Counted from the first letter of the stretch, positions 44,229-54,177 are shown. The stretch is DNA of 55,340 bases from Ruminococcus sp. (GCA_017461395.1 JAFTYF010000026.1:1-55340); one strand, 5' to 3'. Translations and numbers: made by a program. The notes: a model not told the origin generated them from the sequence alone.

Positions 44229-44936
44229 TTATTCTTCCTCATCCGCCTCGAATTTATATCCGACGCCCCAGACTGTTTTTAAAGCCCACTTATCGGAAAT
44301 TCCCTCAAGCTTTTCACGCAGGCGCTTGATATGAACGTCAATTGTGCGTGAATCACCGTAATATTCAAATCCCCAGACCTCGTCAAGAAGCTGGTCACGA
44401 GTATACACCCTGTTGGGATTGGATGCAAGATAGAAAAGCAGTTCAAGCTCCTTGGGCGGAGTATCAATAGTTTTACCGTTGACCTTAAGCTCATAGCGTG
44501 TCATATTTACGGAAAGCTTGTCATAGTGAACCTCTTTGATCTCGGGTTCAGAATTGCCTGTTCCCACACGTCTTGTAACTGCATTTATTCTGGCAATAAC
44601 TTCCTTAGCGTCGAAAGGCTTTACGATATAATCATCGGCACCGAGTTCAAGACCGATAACCTTGTCGATTGTTTCACCCTTAGCAGTGATCATAATGATC
44701 GGCACGTTAGATTTTTTTCTGATCTCACGGCACACCTGCCAGCCGTCGATACCTGGAAGCATGATATCGAGAAGAACCATATCGGGTTTGAGGGCGTTGA
44801 ATTTTACAACTGCCTCCTCGCCGTCATGCGAAAGGATAACGCTGTAGCCGTCCTTTTCGAGGTAGAGCCTCAGCAGATCGCATATATTTTTATCGTCATC
44901 GACTATCAGAACCTTCAGACTTTTTTCATTAGACAT
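44229..44936 (-). CDS. OmpR/PhoB-family response regulator
   Basis: 235 residues from ATG 44936; a longer frame (to 44987) lacks a ribosome-binding site, and the one used (GGGG) is weak. Receiver domain: D13, D14, phospho-acceptor D57 (VLLDIMLPG), T/K switch residues (MITAKG, YIVKPF). Winged helix from about 140: KELELLFYLASNPNRVYTRDQLL, then SRTIDVHIKRLREKL and TVWGVGYKF. Partner of the downstream kinase; WalR-like by operon order with an HtrA gene (inference). Confidence 0.95.
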   Translation of the reverse strand: MSNEKSLKVLIVDDDKNICDLLRLYLEKDGYSVILSHDGEEAVVKFNALKPDMVLLDIMLPGIDGWQVCREIRKKSNVPIIMITAKGETIDKVIGLELGADDYIVKPFDAKEVIARINAVTRRVGTGNSEPEIKEVHYDKLSVNMTRYELKVNGKTIDTPPKELELLFYLASNPNRVYTRDQLLDEVWGFEYYGDSRTIDVHIKRLREKLEGISDKWALKTVWGVGYKFEADEEE

Positions 44937-44999
44937 TTTAATACCCCATTTCTTCAACACTCTGGTAATAAATTTGTAGTACATCATATTATTAAGTAA

Positions 45000-45018
45000 G
45001 ATGAGATGTTATCTCATC
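45000..45018 (-). promoter_or_regulatory. Perfect palindrome in the response-regulator leader
   Basis: GATGAGAT-gtt-ATCTCATC, 8-bp arms, lies about 10-30 nt after the predicted start site. Could be an operator (for example autoregulation) or an mRNA hairpin. Confidence 0.55.
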
Positions 45019-45034
45019 ACATATATCTTTAATA

Positions 45035-45063
45035 ATTATACAACAAATTTACGCAAATCTCAA
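45035..45063 (-). promoter_or_regulatory. Sigma-A promoter for the two-component operon
   Basis: On the minus strand TTGAGA, 17-bp spacer, TATAAT, about 100 nt before the regulator start. Confidence 0.78.
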
Positions 45064-45103
45064 TAATCTTTTTATAAAATATTTCACAAGTATGAAGAAT
45101 AAT

Positions 45104-45134
45104 AAAAAAGACGTCCCGAAAGACGTCTTTTTTT
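45104..45134 (-). terminator. Terminator of the ribosomal protein operon
   Basis: AAAAAAGACGT-ccc-ga-ACGTCTTTTTTT-type hairpin (AGACGT/ACGTCT with A- and T-runs) about 60 nt after the rplQ stop. Confidence 0.85.
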
Positions 45135-45192
45135 CATTTATATCGGAATCCAGCCGGTCGGCTGAATCTCCGGAACTCTTTTTAATCGATGA

Positions 45193-45534
45193 TTAAACGA
45201 GCTTGATGACTGCCATTTCAGCAGCGTCGCCACGACGAGGACCGATCTTTACGATCTGTGTGTAGCCGCCGTTTCTTTCAGCATACTTGGGAGCAATTTC
45301 GTCGAAAAGCTTCTTTGCAACGGACTCCTTTGTAATGTAAGCCAATACCTGACGCTTGGAGTGCAGATCATTGTTTTTACCGATAGTAATCATTTTTTCT
45401 GCAACAGCGCGAACTTCCTTAGCTCTCGTTACGGTAGTTTCGATCTGACCGTTCTCGAGAAGGAAAGTTACCATGCCTCTGAGCATAGCCTTTCTATGGT
45501 CAGTTGTTCTGCCCAGCTTTCTTGTACCCGGCAT
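45193..45534 (-). CDS. rplQ: 50S ribosomal protein L17
   Basis: 113 residues, bacterial length. [22 protein letters not shown] is the conserved N-terminus and EMAVIKLV the end. Last gene of the alpha operon. A short GGTGC/GCACC hairpin lies in the gap after rpoA. Confidence 0.97.
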   Translation of the reverse strand: MPGTRKLGRTTDHRKAMLRGMVTFLLENGQIETTVTRAKEVRAVAEKMITIGKNNDLHSKRQVLAYITKESVAKKLFDEIAPKYAERNGGYTQIVKIGPRRGDAAEMAVIKLV

Positions 45535-45585
45535 TGTATTTCACTCCTTTTCGTTTCCGGTGCCTGTTTGCACCATTATATAGGT

Positions 45586-46551
45586 TTATTCTTCTTCAGA
45601 GCTAAGTTCGAAGCCAAGTGACTGGAGCTTCTCCTTAACCTCGTCGAAGGACTTCTTTCCAAGGTTTCTAACCTTCATCATTTCTTCCTCTGACTTATTG
45701 ATCAAGTCATCCACGGTATTAATTCCGGCACGCTTCAAGCAGTTGAAGGAACGTACCGACAAGTCAAGATCCTCAATGGTCATCTCAAGGATTTTTTCCT
45801 TACCCTTTTCGTCCTTTTCAACAAGAACCTCAGCAAGTCCTGATTCCTCTGAGAGGTCAATGAACAGCTTCAGATGCTCGTTGAGGAGATTGGCTGCCTG
45901 TGACAGAGCTTCCTTAGCGGAGATTGTTCCATCTGTCCAGACCTCCATTGTAAGCTTGTCATAGTCGGTAACCTGACCCAGACGAGTATCCTCGACTGTG
46001 TAGTTTACCTTAAGAACAGGAGTATAGATGCTGTCTACTGCAATAACATCAACAGGAAGGTTGATCTGCTTCTTATTGCGTTCAGCAGAAACATATCCTC
46101 TGCCTCTGTCGAGAGTTATTTCCATGTAGAGCTTTGCGTCTTTACCCAGTGTTGCGATATGCATACCTGGATCGAGGATATTAACCTCAGAGTCGGTTTT
46201 TATATCTCCGGCGGTGATTTCGCATTCACCCTCTGCCTCTATATAGACCGTTTTCGGGCCTTCTCCGTAGAGCTTTGCTGTCAATCCCTTGATGCTGAGG
46301 ATAATCTCTGTGACATCCTCTTTTACACCAGGAATTGTTGAAAGCTCATGGTGAACTGTGCCATCCTTGCCCGAAAGCTTCACAGAGGTCACAGCAACAC
46401 CCGGAAGTGAGGAGAGCAGCACACGTCTGAGGCTGTTTCCAAGTGTTATACCGTATCCACGCTCCAGCGGTGCTAAAACGAATTTGCCGTATTTGCCGTC
46501 ACTTTTAAGCTCGACAATATCAATATCAGGCTTATTAATTTTTTCCAGCAT
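45586..46551 (-). CDS. rpoA: RNA polymerase alpha subunit
   Basis: 321 residues. N-terminal dimerisation domain with [21 protein letters not shown]-terminal domain (from about 245) with [23 protein letters not shown] (shortened: [14 protein letters not shown]), the UP-element and activator contact surface. Acidic linker and tail. Between rpsD and rplQ as usual. Confidence 0.98.
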   Translation of the reverse strand: MLEKINKPDIDIVELKSDGKYGKFVLAPLERGYGITLGNSLRRVLLSSLPGVAVTSVKLSGKDGTVHHELSTIPGVKEDVTEIILSIKGLTAKLYGEGPKTVYIEAEGECEITAGDIKTDSEVNILDPGMHIATLGKDAKLYMEITLDRGRGYVSAERNKKQINLPVDVIAVDSIYTPVLKVNYTVEDTRLGQVTDYDKLTMEVWTDGTISAKEALSQAANLLNEHLKLFIDLSEESGLAEVLVEKDEKGKEKILEMTIEDLDLSVRSFNCLKRAGINTVDDLINKSEEEMMKVRNLGKKSFDEVKEKLQSLGFELSSEEE

Positions 46552-46611
46552 AAAAACCCTCCTATTTCACAATAACTGTTTTTTTCGAGTTCTGACAAGT
46601 CAAGTAATTTA

Positions 46612-47211
46612 TTACTTGGAGTACAGCTCGACGATAAGGTGTGTTGCAACCTCGTAATCGATATCCTCTGCACCAGGGAGACGATTAACTGTAGCTGAGA
46701 AATCATCCTTATTTGCTGTGAGCCATACAGGAACGAGTCTGTCCTTAGTTTCTTCAACAGTTGCCTTGAACTTATCGGAGGTTCTGTCCTTTTCACGGAG
46801 AGCGATTACATCGCCAGGCTTAACTCTGTAGGAAGGAATGTTTACCTTCTTGCCGTTTACAGTATAGTGGCTGTGAACAACCAGCTGTCTTGCTTCACGT
46901 CTTGTGAGAGCGAGACCCATTCTGAAAACAACGCTGTCAAGTCTTGATTCGAGACAAGTGATAAGGTTGTCACCAGCCTTACCTTCCATCTTTGAAGCGA
47001 TCTCAAAGTAGTGATAGAACTGCTTTTCAAGTACGCCATAGATGAACTTGAGCTTCTGCTTTTCCTTAAGCTGAAGACCGTATTCAGATATCTTCTTTCT
47101 GTTCTGAACGTTCTTGAAGCGGATTGACTCCTTCTTGGATACGCCTAGAACAGCGGGGCTGATGCCCAGATATCTGCACTTTTTAAGAATTGGTTCTTTC
47201 TGTACTGCCAT
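46612..47211 (-). CDS. rpsD: 30S ribosomal protein S4
   Basis: 199 residues. The S4 RNA-binding domain is clear (LESRLDSVVFRMGLALTRREARQLVVH). The N-terminus (KKCRYLGISPAVLGVSKKES) lacks the C-x2-C zinc knuckle of many S4 proteins and is a known short Clostridia variant. S4 nucleates 30S assembly and can repress its own operon. A second rpsD elsewhere cannot be excluded. Confidence 0.95.
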   Translation of the reverse strand: MAVQKEPILKKCRYLGISPAVLGVSKKESIRFKNVQNRKKISEYGLQLKEKQKLKFIYGVLEKQFYHYFEIASKMEGKAGDNLITCLESRLDSVVFRMGLALTRREARQLVVHSHYTVNGKKVNIPSYRVKPGDVIALREKDRTSDKFKATVEETKDRLVPVWLTANKDDFSATVNRLPGAEDIDYEVATHLIVELYSK

Positions 47212-47232
47212 TTTAAAACACCTCCTGTTTGA

Positions 47233-47637
47233 TCAGACACGACGTCTCTTGGGCGGACGGCAGCCATTGTGAGGAATGGGAGTAACGTCCTTGATCATCT
47301 TAACCTCAAGACCTACAGTCTGAAGTGCTCTGATAGCAGCCTCACGACCTGCATCGGGTCCCTTTATATAAACTTCAACGTTCTTAAGGCCGTGCTCCAT
47401 AGCAGCCTTAGCAGCTGTTTCTGCTGCTGTCTGTGCTGCGAAAGGAGTAGACTTCTTTGAACCTCTGAAGCCCAGCTCGCCTGCACTTGCCCATGAAATA
47501 GCGTTGCCGGCTGTATCTGTGATTGTTACGATTGTATTATTGAAAGTGGACTGAATATGAACTGCGCCGCTTTCGATGTTCTTGCGTTCTCTACGTCTTC
47601 TGACAGTAGTAACCTTTTTACCCTTCTGCTGTGCCAA
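47233..47637 (-). CDS. rpsK: 30S ribosomal protein S11
   Basis: 134 residues. [27 protein letters not shown] and the C-terminal [13 protein letters not shown] are standard S11. Follows rpsM by 14 nt. Confidence 0.98.
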   Translation of the reverse strand: MAQQKGKKVTTVRRRRERKNIESGAVHIQSTFNNTIVTITDTAGNAISWASAGELGFRGSKKSTPFAAQTAAETAAKAAMEHGLKNVEVYIKGPDAGREAAIRALQTVGLEVKMIKDVTPIPHNGCRPPKRRRV

Positions 47638-47651
47638 AGCTCATAACCTCC

Positions 47652-48020
47652 TTACTTCTTCTTGTTAGCGATAGTCTTTACAGGGCCCTTGCGGGTTCTT
47701 GCGTTTGTCTTAGTTCTCTGACCTCTTACGGGGAGACCCTTTCTGTGACGAACACCTCTGTAGCAGCCTATTTCAACAAGTCTCTTGATGTTAAGAGCAA
47801 CCTCACGGCGGAGGTCACCCTCTACGCTGTAATTTGCGTCGATATAGTCACGAAGCTTAGCTACATCCTCTTCAGCGAGATCCTTTACTCTTACGTCAGG
47901 ATCAACACCTGTGTTAGCGAGGATAGTTGTTGCAGTCTGACGACCGATTCCGTAGATATAAGTGAGACCGATTTCGATTCTCTTATTCTTGGGAAGGTCA
48001 ACACCGGCTATTCTTGACAT
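47652..48020 (-). CDS. rpsM: 30S ribosomal protein S13
   Basis: 122 residues. ARIAGVDLP-like start ([19 protein letters not shown]), [22 protein letters not shown] and basic tail. Contacts 16S rRNA and tRNA in the head of the 30S subunit. Confidence 0.98.
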   Translation of the reverse strand: MSRIAGVDLPKNKRIEIGLTYIYGIGRQTATTILANTGVDPDVRVKDLAEEDVAKLRDYIDANYSVEGDLRREVALNIKRLVEIGCYRGVRHRKGLPVRGQRTKTNARTRKGPVKTIANKKK

Positions 48021-48056
48021 ATTAAAATTGAACCTCCATTAAATGCGCTTCGGGGA

Positions 48057-48170
48057 TTAACCCTGACGCTGCTTATGCTTTGGATTCTGGCAGATCACCA
48101 TGATTCTGCCCTTTCTTTTGATAACCTTGCACTTTTCGCAAATAGGTTTTACTGAAGGTCTGACTTTCAT
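48057..48170 (-). CDS. rpmJ: 50S ribosomal protein L36
   Basis: 37 residues, [20 protein letters not shown] then [17 protein letters not shown]. The zinc ligands C-x2-C...C...H are present (C11, C14, C27, H32), so this is the zinc-binding form. Preceded by AAGGAGG. Lies between infA and rpsM. Confidence 0.97.
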   Translation of the reverse strand: MKVRPSVKPICEKCKVIKRKGRIMVICQNPKHKQRQG

Positions 48171-48220
48171 TGAAAATACCTCCTTATAGCGGATGCGGAA
48201 TGTTATTCATTCCTGTATTA

Positions 48221-48439
48221 TTATTTAACGCGCCATGTAATGCGGCCCTTTGAAAGGTCGTAGGGTGACATTTCAAGCTTTACCTTGTCACCGGGCACGA
48301 TTCTGATATAATTCATTCTGAGCTTGCCGGGAACGTGGGAAAGTACCTCGTGACCGTTTTCAAGCTGAACCTTGAACATTGCGTTAGGCAGTGCGTCTGT
48401 TACAACGCCCTCAACCTCGATTACATCTTCCTTGGACAC
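48221..48439 (-). CDS. infA: Translation initiation factor IF-1
   Basis: 72 residues, the exact family length. OB fold with [25 protein letters not shown] (shortened: [18 protein letters not shown]) and [12 protein letters not shown]. Binds the 30S A site during initiation. Confidence 0.98.
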   Translation of the reverse strand: MSKEDVIEVEGVVTDALPNAMFKVQLENGHEVLSHVPGKLRMNYIRIVPGDKVKLEMSPYDLSKGRITWRVK

Positions 48440-48453
48440 CTTGATAACCTCCT

Positions 48454-48696
48454 TTACTCAGCCTGCCGGAACTCTGCCAGCATTTTTCTGAGCTTTTTAT
48501 CAGTTATATCGTTTAATTCTATCATGCCGCCTGTCAGACTGATATGCTTTATATTCTTGCGCTTCGGATTTGAAAGCTTTCTGCTTTTTCCGTCTGCGAT
48601 AAAACAGTATCCGTTTTCTGCCGATACGATCACGAAGAAACCTCCCTGATCTCTTCCGGCATTTGCTCTGACAACCGAGCCTTTATTCAGCTTCAC
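48454..48696 (-). CDS. KOW-domain RNA-binding protein
   Basis: 80 residues. The KOW motif is at the N-terminus ([21 protein letters not shown]), followed by [17 protein letters not shown], a basic stretch. This small protein between map and infA is typical of Clostridia and resembles eukaryote-type L14e. Probably ribosome or rRNA associated. Confidence 0.88.
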   Translation of the reverse strand: MKLNKGSVVRANAGRDQGGFFVIVSAENGYCFIADGKSRKLSNPKRKNIKHISLTGGMIELNDITDKKLRKMLAEFRQAE

Positions 48697-48710
48697 AATA
48701 CGTCCCTCCG

Positions 48711-49463
48711 TCAGGGCTGAGTCAGAATGACGGGACCGTCAGGAGTTATTGCGATTGTGTGCTCGAAATGAGCTGACAGTGAACCATTTTTAGTAACCAC
48801 AGTCCAGCCGTCGTTGAGAACCTTTACATCGTCGCCCTTCTGATTGATCATAGGCTCGATGCATATTGTCATACCGGATACCAGTCTGGGACCATGCCCA
48901 GCCTCTCCCCAGTTCGGGACTTCCGGCGATTCGTGAAGCTCTCTGCCGATACCGTGGCCGCAGTAATTTCTTACGATTCCGTAGCCTCGTGAAGCACAGT
49001 ACTCTTCAACAGCATGAGAAATATCTCCGATTCTTGCGCCCACCTGAGCCTGAGCTATACCTTCGTAAAGGCTTTTCTCAGTAACCTCAAGCAATGCCTT
49101 AGCTTCATCAGAAATTTTACCGACAGGGAAGGTCCAGCAGCTGTCACCATTGAAGCCCTTGTACACAGCTCCGGTGTCTATGCTTACTATATCGCCTTCT
49201 TTAAGCCTGCGGCTGGCTTTCGGAATTCCATGGATTACTTCCTCATTTACTGAGATACAAGCATTTGCAGGAAATCCATATAAGCCTTTGAAACCGGACT
49301 TGCAGCCATGCTTTGCGAAAAAATCGCCTATCAGCCTATCCACCTCAAGAGTGGTCATTCCCGGTTTTAATCTTTCGCCCGCATACCACAGTGCGCCGCA
49401 GGTAATTCTACCTGCTTCACGCATTATGGCAAGTTCGGACTTTGATTTTATGGTTATGCTCAT
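48711..49463 (-). CDS. map: Methionine aminopeptidase, type I
   Basis: 250 residues. The two-metal site is visible: Asp residues in SIDTGAVYKGFNGDSCWTF, His in CGHGIGRELHE, Glu in TICIEPM and in FEHTIAIT. Removes the initiator Met from nascent proteins. Starts 4 nt after the adk stop. Confidence 0.97.
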   Translation of the reverse strand: MSITIKSKSELAIMREAGRITCGALWYAGERLKPGMTTLEVDRLIGDFFAKHGCKSGFKGLYGFPANACISVNEEVIHGIPKASRRLKEGDIVSIDTGAVYKGFNGDSCWTFPVGKISDEAKALLEVTEKSLYEGIAQAQVGARIGDISHAVEEYCASRGYGIVRNYCGHGIGRELHESPEVPNWGEAGHGPRLVSGMTICIEPMINQKGDDVKVLNDGWTVVTKNGSLSAHFEHTIAITPDGPVILTQP

Positions 49464-49467
49464 TACC

Positions 49468-50100
49468 TCATGCTCCTACTGCTTCCAGTGTAAGCTTTGA
49501 AGTATCTGCAACCTCTTCCTGACCTTCTACTGTAACAAGCTTACCCTGCTTCTCGTAGTAGTCCTTGAGAGGAGCTGTCTTTTCGTGATAAGTTGCAAGT
49601 CTTTCGAGAACGACTTCTGGCTGATCATCCTTACGGATTACAGTCTGGTCGCCGCACTTATCGCAAACGCCTTCAACCTTTGAAGGCTTGTAATCAACGT
49701 GGTAGGAAGCTCCGCAGCCCTGGCATACTCTTCTGCCTGAAACTCTCTGCTTGATTGTCTCATCAGCTACGTTGATCTCAATTACCTTGTCGATTCTGAT
49801 ATTCATAGCGTCAAGCGCTTCTGCCTGAGGAACTGTTCTCGGGAAGCCGTCGAGGATAAATCCGTTCTGGCAATCATCCTGAGCAATTCTCTCTTTCAGG
49901 ATTCCGATAACGATTTCATCTGATACAAGAGCGCCTGCATCCATTGCAGCCTTAGCCTTAAGACCGTACTCAGTACCGTTCTTAGCAGCTTCACGAAGGA
50001 TGTTGCCTGTTGAGATCTGGGGAATGTTAAGTGCCTCGGAAACAACCTCAGCCTGTGTTCCCTTTCCTGCGCCGGGAGCGCCTAAAAAGATAAGATTCAT
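49468..50100 (-). CDS. adk: Adenylate kinase
   Basis: 210 residues. P-loop GAPGAGKGTQA at the start. The LID carries a zinc knuckle (CQGC near 130 and CDKC near 150), the Gram-positive form. ILDGFPRTVPQA is the NMP-binding signature. Converts AMP plus ATP to two ADP. Its usual place after secY. Confidence 0.98.
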   Translation of the reverse strand: MNLIFLGAPGAGKGTQAEVVSEALNIPQISTGNILREAAKNGTEYGLKAKAAMDAGALVSDEIVIGILKERIAQDDCQNGFILDGFPRTVPQAEALDAMNIRIDKVIEINVADETIKQRVSGRRVCQGCGASYHVDYKPSKVEGVCDKCGDQTVIRKDDQPEVVLERLATYHEKTAPLKDYYEKQGKLVTVEGQEEVADTSKLTLEAVGA

Positions 50101-50117
50101 ATATCGTACCTCCTATT

Positions 50118-51446
50118 TTACTTTAAGAAGCCCTTATGATGACGCATCATAAGATGTGATTCAAGTGTACGGGTTGTTTCAATTGCAACGCTTACCGAGA
50201 TAAGAATTGTTGTACCGCCCATTGAAAGTGCCTGCAGATTTGCGTCTGCGATACCCATGATTACAGGGATGATAGCGATGATTCCGAGGAAGATCGCACC
50301 AACGAGAGCAATCTTTGAAAGAACTCTCTGGATGTAATCAGATGTGGGCTTGCCAGGTCTGATGCCGGGAATACCGCCGTTGCCCTGACGAAGATTGTTT
50401 GCAATCTCAACAGGATTGTACTGGATTGAAACATAGAAATAGTTGAATGCAATAATAAGAATGAAATAAAGTATTGCATATGACCAGCTTGTTCTGTCGA
50501 AGAAGTTGCAGAAGTGATAGTAGAAGCCGGATGTCTTCTCAGGCTGACCTGCAAAAAGCTGGATTGTCTGGGGCAGAGCCATAAACGACATAGCAAAGAT
50601 GATAGGCATAACGCCGCTCATGCAAACCTTGATCGGAATATGAGTCTTCTGACCGCCATACTGTTTTCTTCCGACAACACGCTTAGCGTACTGGATCGGA
50701 ATACGTCTTTCTGCTTCGTTCATGAATACGATAAATGCTATCTCAGCGATAACGAAAATAAGATATCCGATTGAAACGAAGAGATACTTCTCAGGCTGCT
50801 GCTTTGTAAGGTCGATAAGAACACCTACATCGGTGGGGAATCTTGCGGCAATACCTGCGAAGAGGAGCATTGAGATACCGTTGCCGATACCCTTGTCGCT
50901 GATTCTGTTACCCATCCATACTACAAGTGCAGAACCTGCTACGAAGGTGAGGATGATAACTGCTGCTGAGAAGTACTGATCAAAGTTTTTGCCCAGATAC
51001 TTTACAGCCTGATTGCCTTTGCCGTCATCCATTCTTGTAAGAGTAACATAGTAAGCGTAACCCATGAAGAATGCAAGACCGATAGCAACGAATGAAGTTA
51101 TTTTTTCAATCTTTTTACGTCCGTCTTCTCCTTCATTACGCATTCGCTCCAGAGGAGGAAGTGCGTAAGTCAGAAGCTGCATAATAATTGATGCGTTGAT
51201 GAACGGTGTGATTGAGAGTGAGAAGATGGTTGCCTGTGACAGCGCACCACCAGTAATGATGTTCAGATATTCGAGGAAGTTTCCGTCAGTTGCATTTCTG
51301 TCCATCCATGTACCAACTACGTTGGAGTCAAGGAAAGGAACTGTAACTGCGCTTCCGAATCTGAAAATGATGATCATGAATAATGTATAAAGAAGCTTTT
51401 TCCTTATCTCAGGAACGCCCCAAGCCTTTCTCAGGGTTTGAAACAT
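50118..51446 (-). CDS. secY: Protein translocase SecY
   Basis: 442 residues, ten transmembrane helices. Typical parts are the start of helix 1 and plug region (RFGSAVTVPFLD), NRISDKGIGNGISMLLFAGI, and the C-terminal GGTTILISVSVAIETTRTLES (shortened: GGTTILISVSVAIET). Forms the channel for protein export and membrane insertion. Start 2 nt from the rplO stop. Confidence 0.98.
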   Translation of the reverse strand: MFQTLRKAWGVPEIRKKLLYTLFMIIIFRFGSAVTVPFLDSNVVGTWMDRNATDGNFLEYLNIITGGALSQATIFSLSITPFINASIIMQLLTYALPPLERMRNEGEDGRKKIEKITSFVAIGLAFFMGYAYYVTLTRMDDGKGNQAVKYLGKNFDQYFSAAVIILTFVAGSALVVWMGNRISDKGIGNGISMLLFAGIAARFPTDVGVLIDLTKQQPEKYLFVSIGYLIFVIAEIAFIVFMNEAERRIPIQYAKRVVGRKQYGGQKTHIPIKVCMSGVMPIIFAMSFMALPQTIQLFAGQPEKTSGFYYHFCNFFDRTSWSYAILYFILIIAFNYFYVSIQYNPVEIANNLRQGNGGIPGIRPGKPTSDYIQRVLSKIALVGAIFLGIIAIIPVIMGIADANLQALSMGGTTILISVSVAIETTRTLESHLMMRHHKGFLK

Positions 51447-51448
51447 TA

Positions 51449-51889
51449 TTAGATCACCTCTGCTTTCCCGCCAGCCTTTTCGATTTTTTCGATAGCGCTC
51501 TGTGAGAATTTAGCAGCCTTTACAATGAGATTAGCGGTAAGCTCTCCGTTGCCGAGCACCTTGATGCCGTCATATGCCTTCTTAACGAGACCTGATGCGA
51601 TAAGAAGCTCTGTATCAACAACAGTGCCATCCTTGAATGCATTGAGATCTGCAACATTTACGATTGCATACTTTGCAGCGAAGATGTTATTGAAGCCTCT
51701 CTTAGGAATTCTTCTTGTGAGGGGCATCTGTCCGCCTTCAAAGCCAATTCTTACACCACCGCCTGAACGTGCGTTCTGACCCTTGTGGCCCTTGCCGGCA
51801 GTCTTACCGTTACCCGAACCGTGACCTCTGCCTACGCGCTTTACAGCCTTATTTGAATCGGGTGCTGGAGTTAATTCATGAATTTTCAT
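51449..51889 (-). CDS. rplO: 50S ribosomal protein L15
   Basis: 146 residues. Glycine-rich basic N-terminus ([20 protein letters not shown]) and [18 protein letters not shown] are standard. Stop almost touches the secY start. Confidence 0.98.
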   Translation of the reverse strand: MKIHELTPAPDSNKAVKRVGRGHGSGNGKTAGKGHKGQNARSGGGVRIGFEGGQMPLTRRIPKRGFNNIFAAKYAIVNVADLNAFKDGTVVDTELLIASGLVKKAYDGIKVLGNGELTANLIVKAAKFSQSAIEKIEKAGGKAEVI

Positions 51890-51907
51890 TAGTGTGCACC
51901 TCCTTGC

Positions 51908-52084
51908 TTACGCTTCTGTAACCTCAACAAGGTGTGAGATCTTATTGATTTTGCCCTGTGTCTGCTCATTATCGGGCTGGGTTGTTACGTCGCCGACCTT
52001 CTTGAGGCCAAGTGACTGAGCAGTAGCAATCTGGTCTTTTTTTCTTCCGATAAGGCTCTTTACGAGCTTGATGTTCTTAGCCAT
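51908..52084 (-). CDS. rpmD: 50S ribosomal protein L30
   Basis: 58 residues, [20 protein letters not shown] then [19 protein letters not shown] and a C-terminal [10 protein letters not shown]. Conserved L30 length and motif (SxIGRxxxQ, LGLxK). Between rpsE and rplO, with AGGAGG upstream. Confidence 0.97.
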   Translation of the reverse strand: MAKNIKLVKSLIGRKKDQIATAQSLGLKKVGDVTTQPDNEQTQGKINKISHLVEVTEA

Positions 52085-52098
52085 GTGTTACTGCCTCC

Positions 52099-52599
52099 TT
52101 AACCTAAAATTTCCTTAACAGTCTTGCCTCTCTTAGCAGCAACTTCCTTAGCGGATACGCAGCTTGTAAGACCGTTGATAGTAGCTCTTACTACGTTGCA
52201 GGGGTTATTTGAACGAAGTGACTTTGTTCTGATATCCTTGATACCTGCAACTTCAATCACGGCACGAACGGGACCGCCTGCGATAACGCCGGTACCGGGT
52301 GCAGCGGGCTTCATAAGAACTCTGCCTGCTCCGAATTCGCCGATGATTTCATGAGGGATAGTAGTTCCCTTGAGAGCAATCTTCTTAAGGTTCTTCTTAG
52401 CATCCTCAATTCCCTTGCGGATAGCGTCCGGAACTTCTCCGGACTTTCCGAGACCGAAGCCTACTGTGCCGTTTCCGTCGCCTACTACAACGAGTGCAGC
52501 AAACTTCATTACACGACCGCCCTTAACAGTCTTGGAAACTCTGTTAATAGCAACGACCTTTTCAACGAATTCAGGAGCCTGTGTTTCAATATTAGCCAT
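52099..52599 (-). CDS. rpsE: 30S ribosomal protein S5
   Basis: 166 residues. [23 protein letters not shown] and [17 protein letters not shown] (double-stranded RNA binding), then [18 protein letters not shown]. Involved in decoding fidelity. Confidence 0.98.
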   Translation of the reverse strand: MANIETQAPEFVEKVVAINRVSKTVKGGRVMKFAALVVVGDGNGTVGFGLGKSGEVPDAIRKGIEDAKKNLKKIALKGTTIPHEIIGEFGAGRVLMKPAAPGTGVIAGGPVRAVIEVAGIKDIRTKSLRSNNPCNVVRATINGLTSCVSAKEVAAKRGKTVKEILG

Positions 52600-52614
52600 T
52601 GTTGTACCTCCCTC

Positions 52615-52974
52615 TTAGAACTTTAATCCGTTTTCACGAGCGCCTTCTGCAAGTTCCTTAACACGACCGTGATAAAGGTAGCCGCCTCTGTCGAAAACAA
52701 CTTCAGTGATGCCCTTATCAGCAGCGTTCTTAGCGATCATCTCGCCAACCTTGCGTGCGCCTTCAACGTTGCCGCCGTTTCCGTCAAAGCCCTTGTCCAT
52801 GCTGGATGCGCTGGCAAGAGTAACACCGTTTACGTCATCGATAAGCTGTGCGTAAATGTGCTTTGTTGAGCGGAACACATTGAGACGGGGACGCTGAGCA
52901 GTTCCAGAGATCTTAGCACGAACTCTGCGATGTCTCTTTAATCTTGCTTTATTGCTGTCAAACTTTTTAATCAT
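52615..52974 (-). CDS. rplR: 50S ribosomal protein L18
   Basis: 119 residues. [20 protein letters not shown] and [21 protein letters not shown] are the L18 signatures. Binds 5S rRNA together with L5 and L25. Confidence 0.98.
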   Translation of the reverse strand: MIKKFDSNKARLKRHRRVRAKISGTAQRPRLNVFRSTKHIYAQLIDDVNGVTLASASSMDKGFDGNGGNVEGARKVGEMIAKNAADKGITEVVFDRGGYLYHGRVKELAEGARENGLKF

Positions 52975-52993
52975 AGCAATTTGCTCCTTTTAA

Positions 52994-53539
52994 TTACTTC
53001 TTGCCCTTACCGGCCTTACCTTCCTTGCGGATGATGTATTCGCCGGCATATCTGATGCCCTTGCCCTTGTACGGCTCAGGCGGACGCTTCTCGCGTATCT
53101 CAGCTGCAAACTGACCTACAGCCTGTTTGTCGATACCGCTTACAACGATCTTGTTAGGCTGAGGAACGTCAAGCTTGATCTGATCTGTTTCCTCAAAGAT
53201 AACAGGATGTGAAAATCCAAGTGAAAGAGTTACCTTTGTACCCTGCTTTGCAGCACGGTAGCCGACACCCTCGATCTCAAGAGTCTTGGAGTAGCCGTTT
53301 GTAACACCTTCAACCATGTTAGCGATAAGTGTTCTTGTAAGACCGTGAAGTGAACGATGCTTCTTGTCATCGCTCGGTCTTGTAACTGTGATTACACCTT
53401 CAGCAACCTCGATGCCGAGCTCTGTAGAAAACTGTCTTGTAAGCTCGCCCTTAGGTCCCTTTACTGTGATGCAGTTGTTATCGTTCTTAACCTCTACACC
53501 TGCGGGAACGCTGACAGGCATTTTGCCGATTCTTGACAT
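52994..53539 (-). CDS. rplF: 50S ribosomal protein L6
   Basis: 181 residues from ATG 53539 (AAGGAGG upstream); a longer frame runs into rpsH and is not used. [17 protein letters not shown] start, [26 protein letters not shown] and the end [16 protein letters not shown]-like segment ([16 protein letters not shown]) are conserved. Confidence 0.98.
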   Translation of the reverse strand: MSRIGKMPVSVPAGVEVKNDNNCITVKGPKGELTRQFSTELGIEVAEGVITVTRPSDDKKHRSLHGLTRTLIANMVEGVTNGYSKTLEIEGVGYRAAKQGTKVTLSLGFSHPVIFEETDQIKLDVPQPNKIVVSGIDKQAVGQFAAEIREKRPPEPYKGKGIRYAGEYIIRKEGKAGKGKK

Positions 53540-53552
53540 AATGTTGTCCTCC

Positions 53553-53951
53553 TTACCAGATGTATGCGAGGATTTCGCCGCCGACATTGAGCTCTCTTGC
53601 TTTCTTGTCTGTTACGATACCCTTTGAAGTTGAAACGATTGCAATGCCAAGGCCTTTTCTTACCTTAGGCATATCTGCGCAGCTTGAATAGATACGCAGA
53701 CCGGGCTTTGAAACTCTTCTGAGCCCTGTGATTACCGGTGACTTGTTGTCGCCGTATTTAAGCGTAATTCTGATAACACCCTGCTTGCCGTCCTCAATAA
53801 GCTGAAAGCCCTTTACATAGCCTTCGTCAACAAGGATCTGTGTAATATCCTTTTTAACTCTTGAAGCGGGAACGTCAACTGTGGCGTGCTTTGCAGTATT
53901 CGCATTACGAATTCTTGTTAAAAGATCTGCTATTGTATCAGTGATTTGCAT
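53553..53951 (-). CDS. rpsH: 30S ribosomal protein S8
   Basis: 132 residues. [16 protein letters not shown] start, and [19 protein letters not shown] near the end (STSKG motif). Binds 16S rRNA and acts as spc-operon repressor in some bacteria. Confidence 0.98.
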   Translation of the reverse strand: MQITDTIADLLTRIRNANTAKHATVDVPASRVKKDITQILVDEGYVKGFQLIEDGKQGVIRITLKYGDNKSPVITGLRRVSKPGLRIYSSCADMPKVRKGLGIAIVSTSKGIVTDKKARELNVGGEILAYIW

Positions 53952-53975
53952 GCCGAATGACCTCCTTTTTGTATT

Positions 53976-54161
53976 TTACCAGCTTGCCTTCTTAACACCC
54001 GGAATCTGACCGTCGTGAGCAAGCTCTCTGAAGCAGATACGGCAGATGCCGAACTTTCTGAGATATGCGTGCGGTCTGCCACAAATCTTACATCTGTTAT
54101 ATGCTCTTGTGGAATACTTGGGAGTTCTCTGCTGCTTGTTGATCATTGCCTTCTTAGCCAT
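53976..54161 (-). CDS. rpsZ: 30S ribosomal protein S14 type Z
   Basis: 61 residues from ATG 54161; a longer frame starts inside rplE and is rejected. Zinc-binding form: C24-x2-C27 ([18 protein letters not shown]) and C40-x2-C43 (CRICFRELA), with the usual VKKASW end. The zinc form is the normal one in Bacillota; a zinc-free copy may exist elsewhere. Confidence 0.98.
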   Translation of the reverse strand: MAKKAMINKQQRTPKYSTRAYNRCKICGRPHAYLRKFGICRICFRELAHDGQIPGVKKASW

Positions 54162-54177
54162 TTTTATTCCTCCCTGA

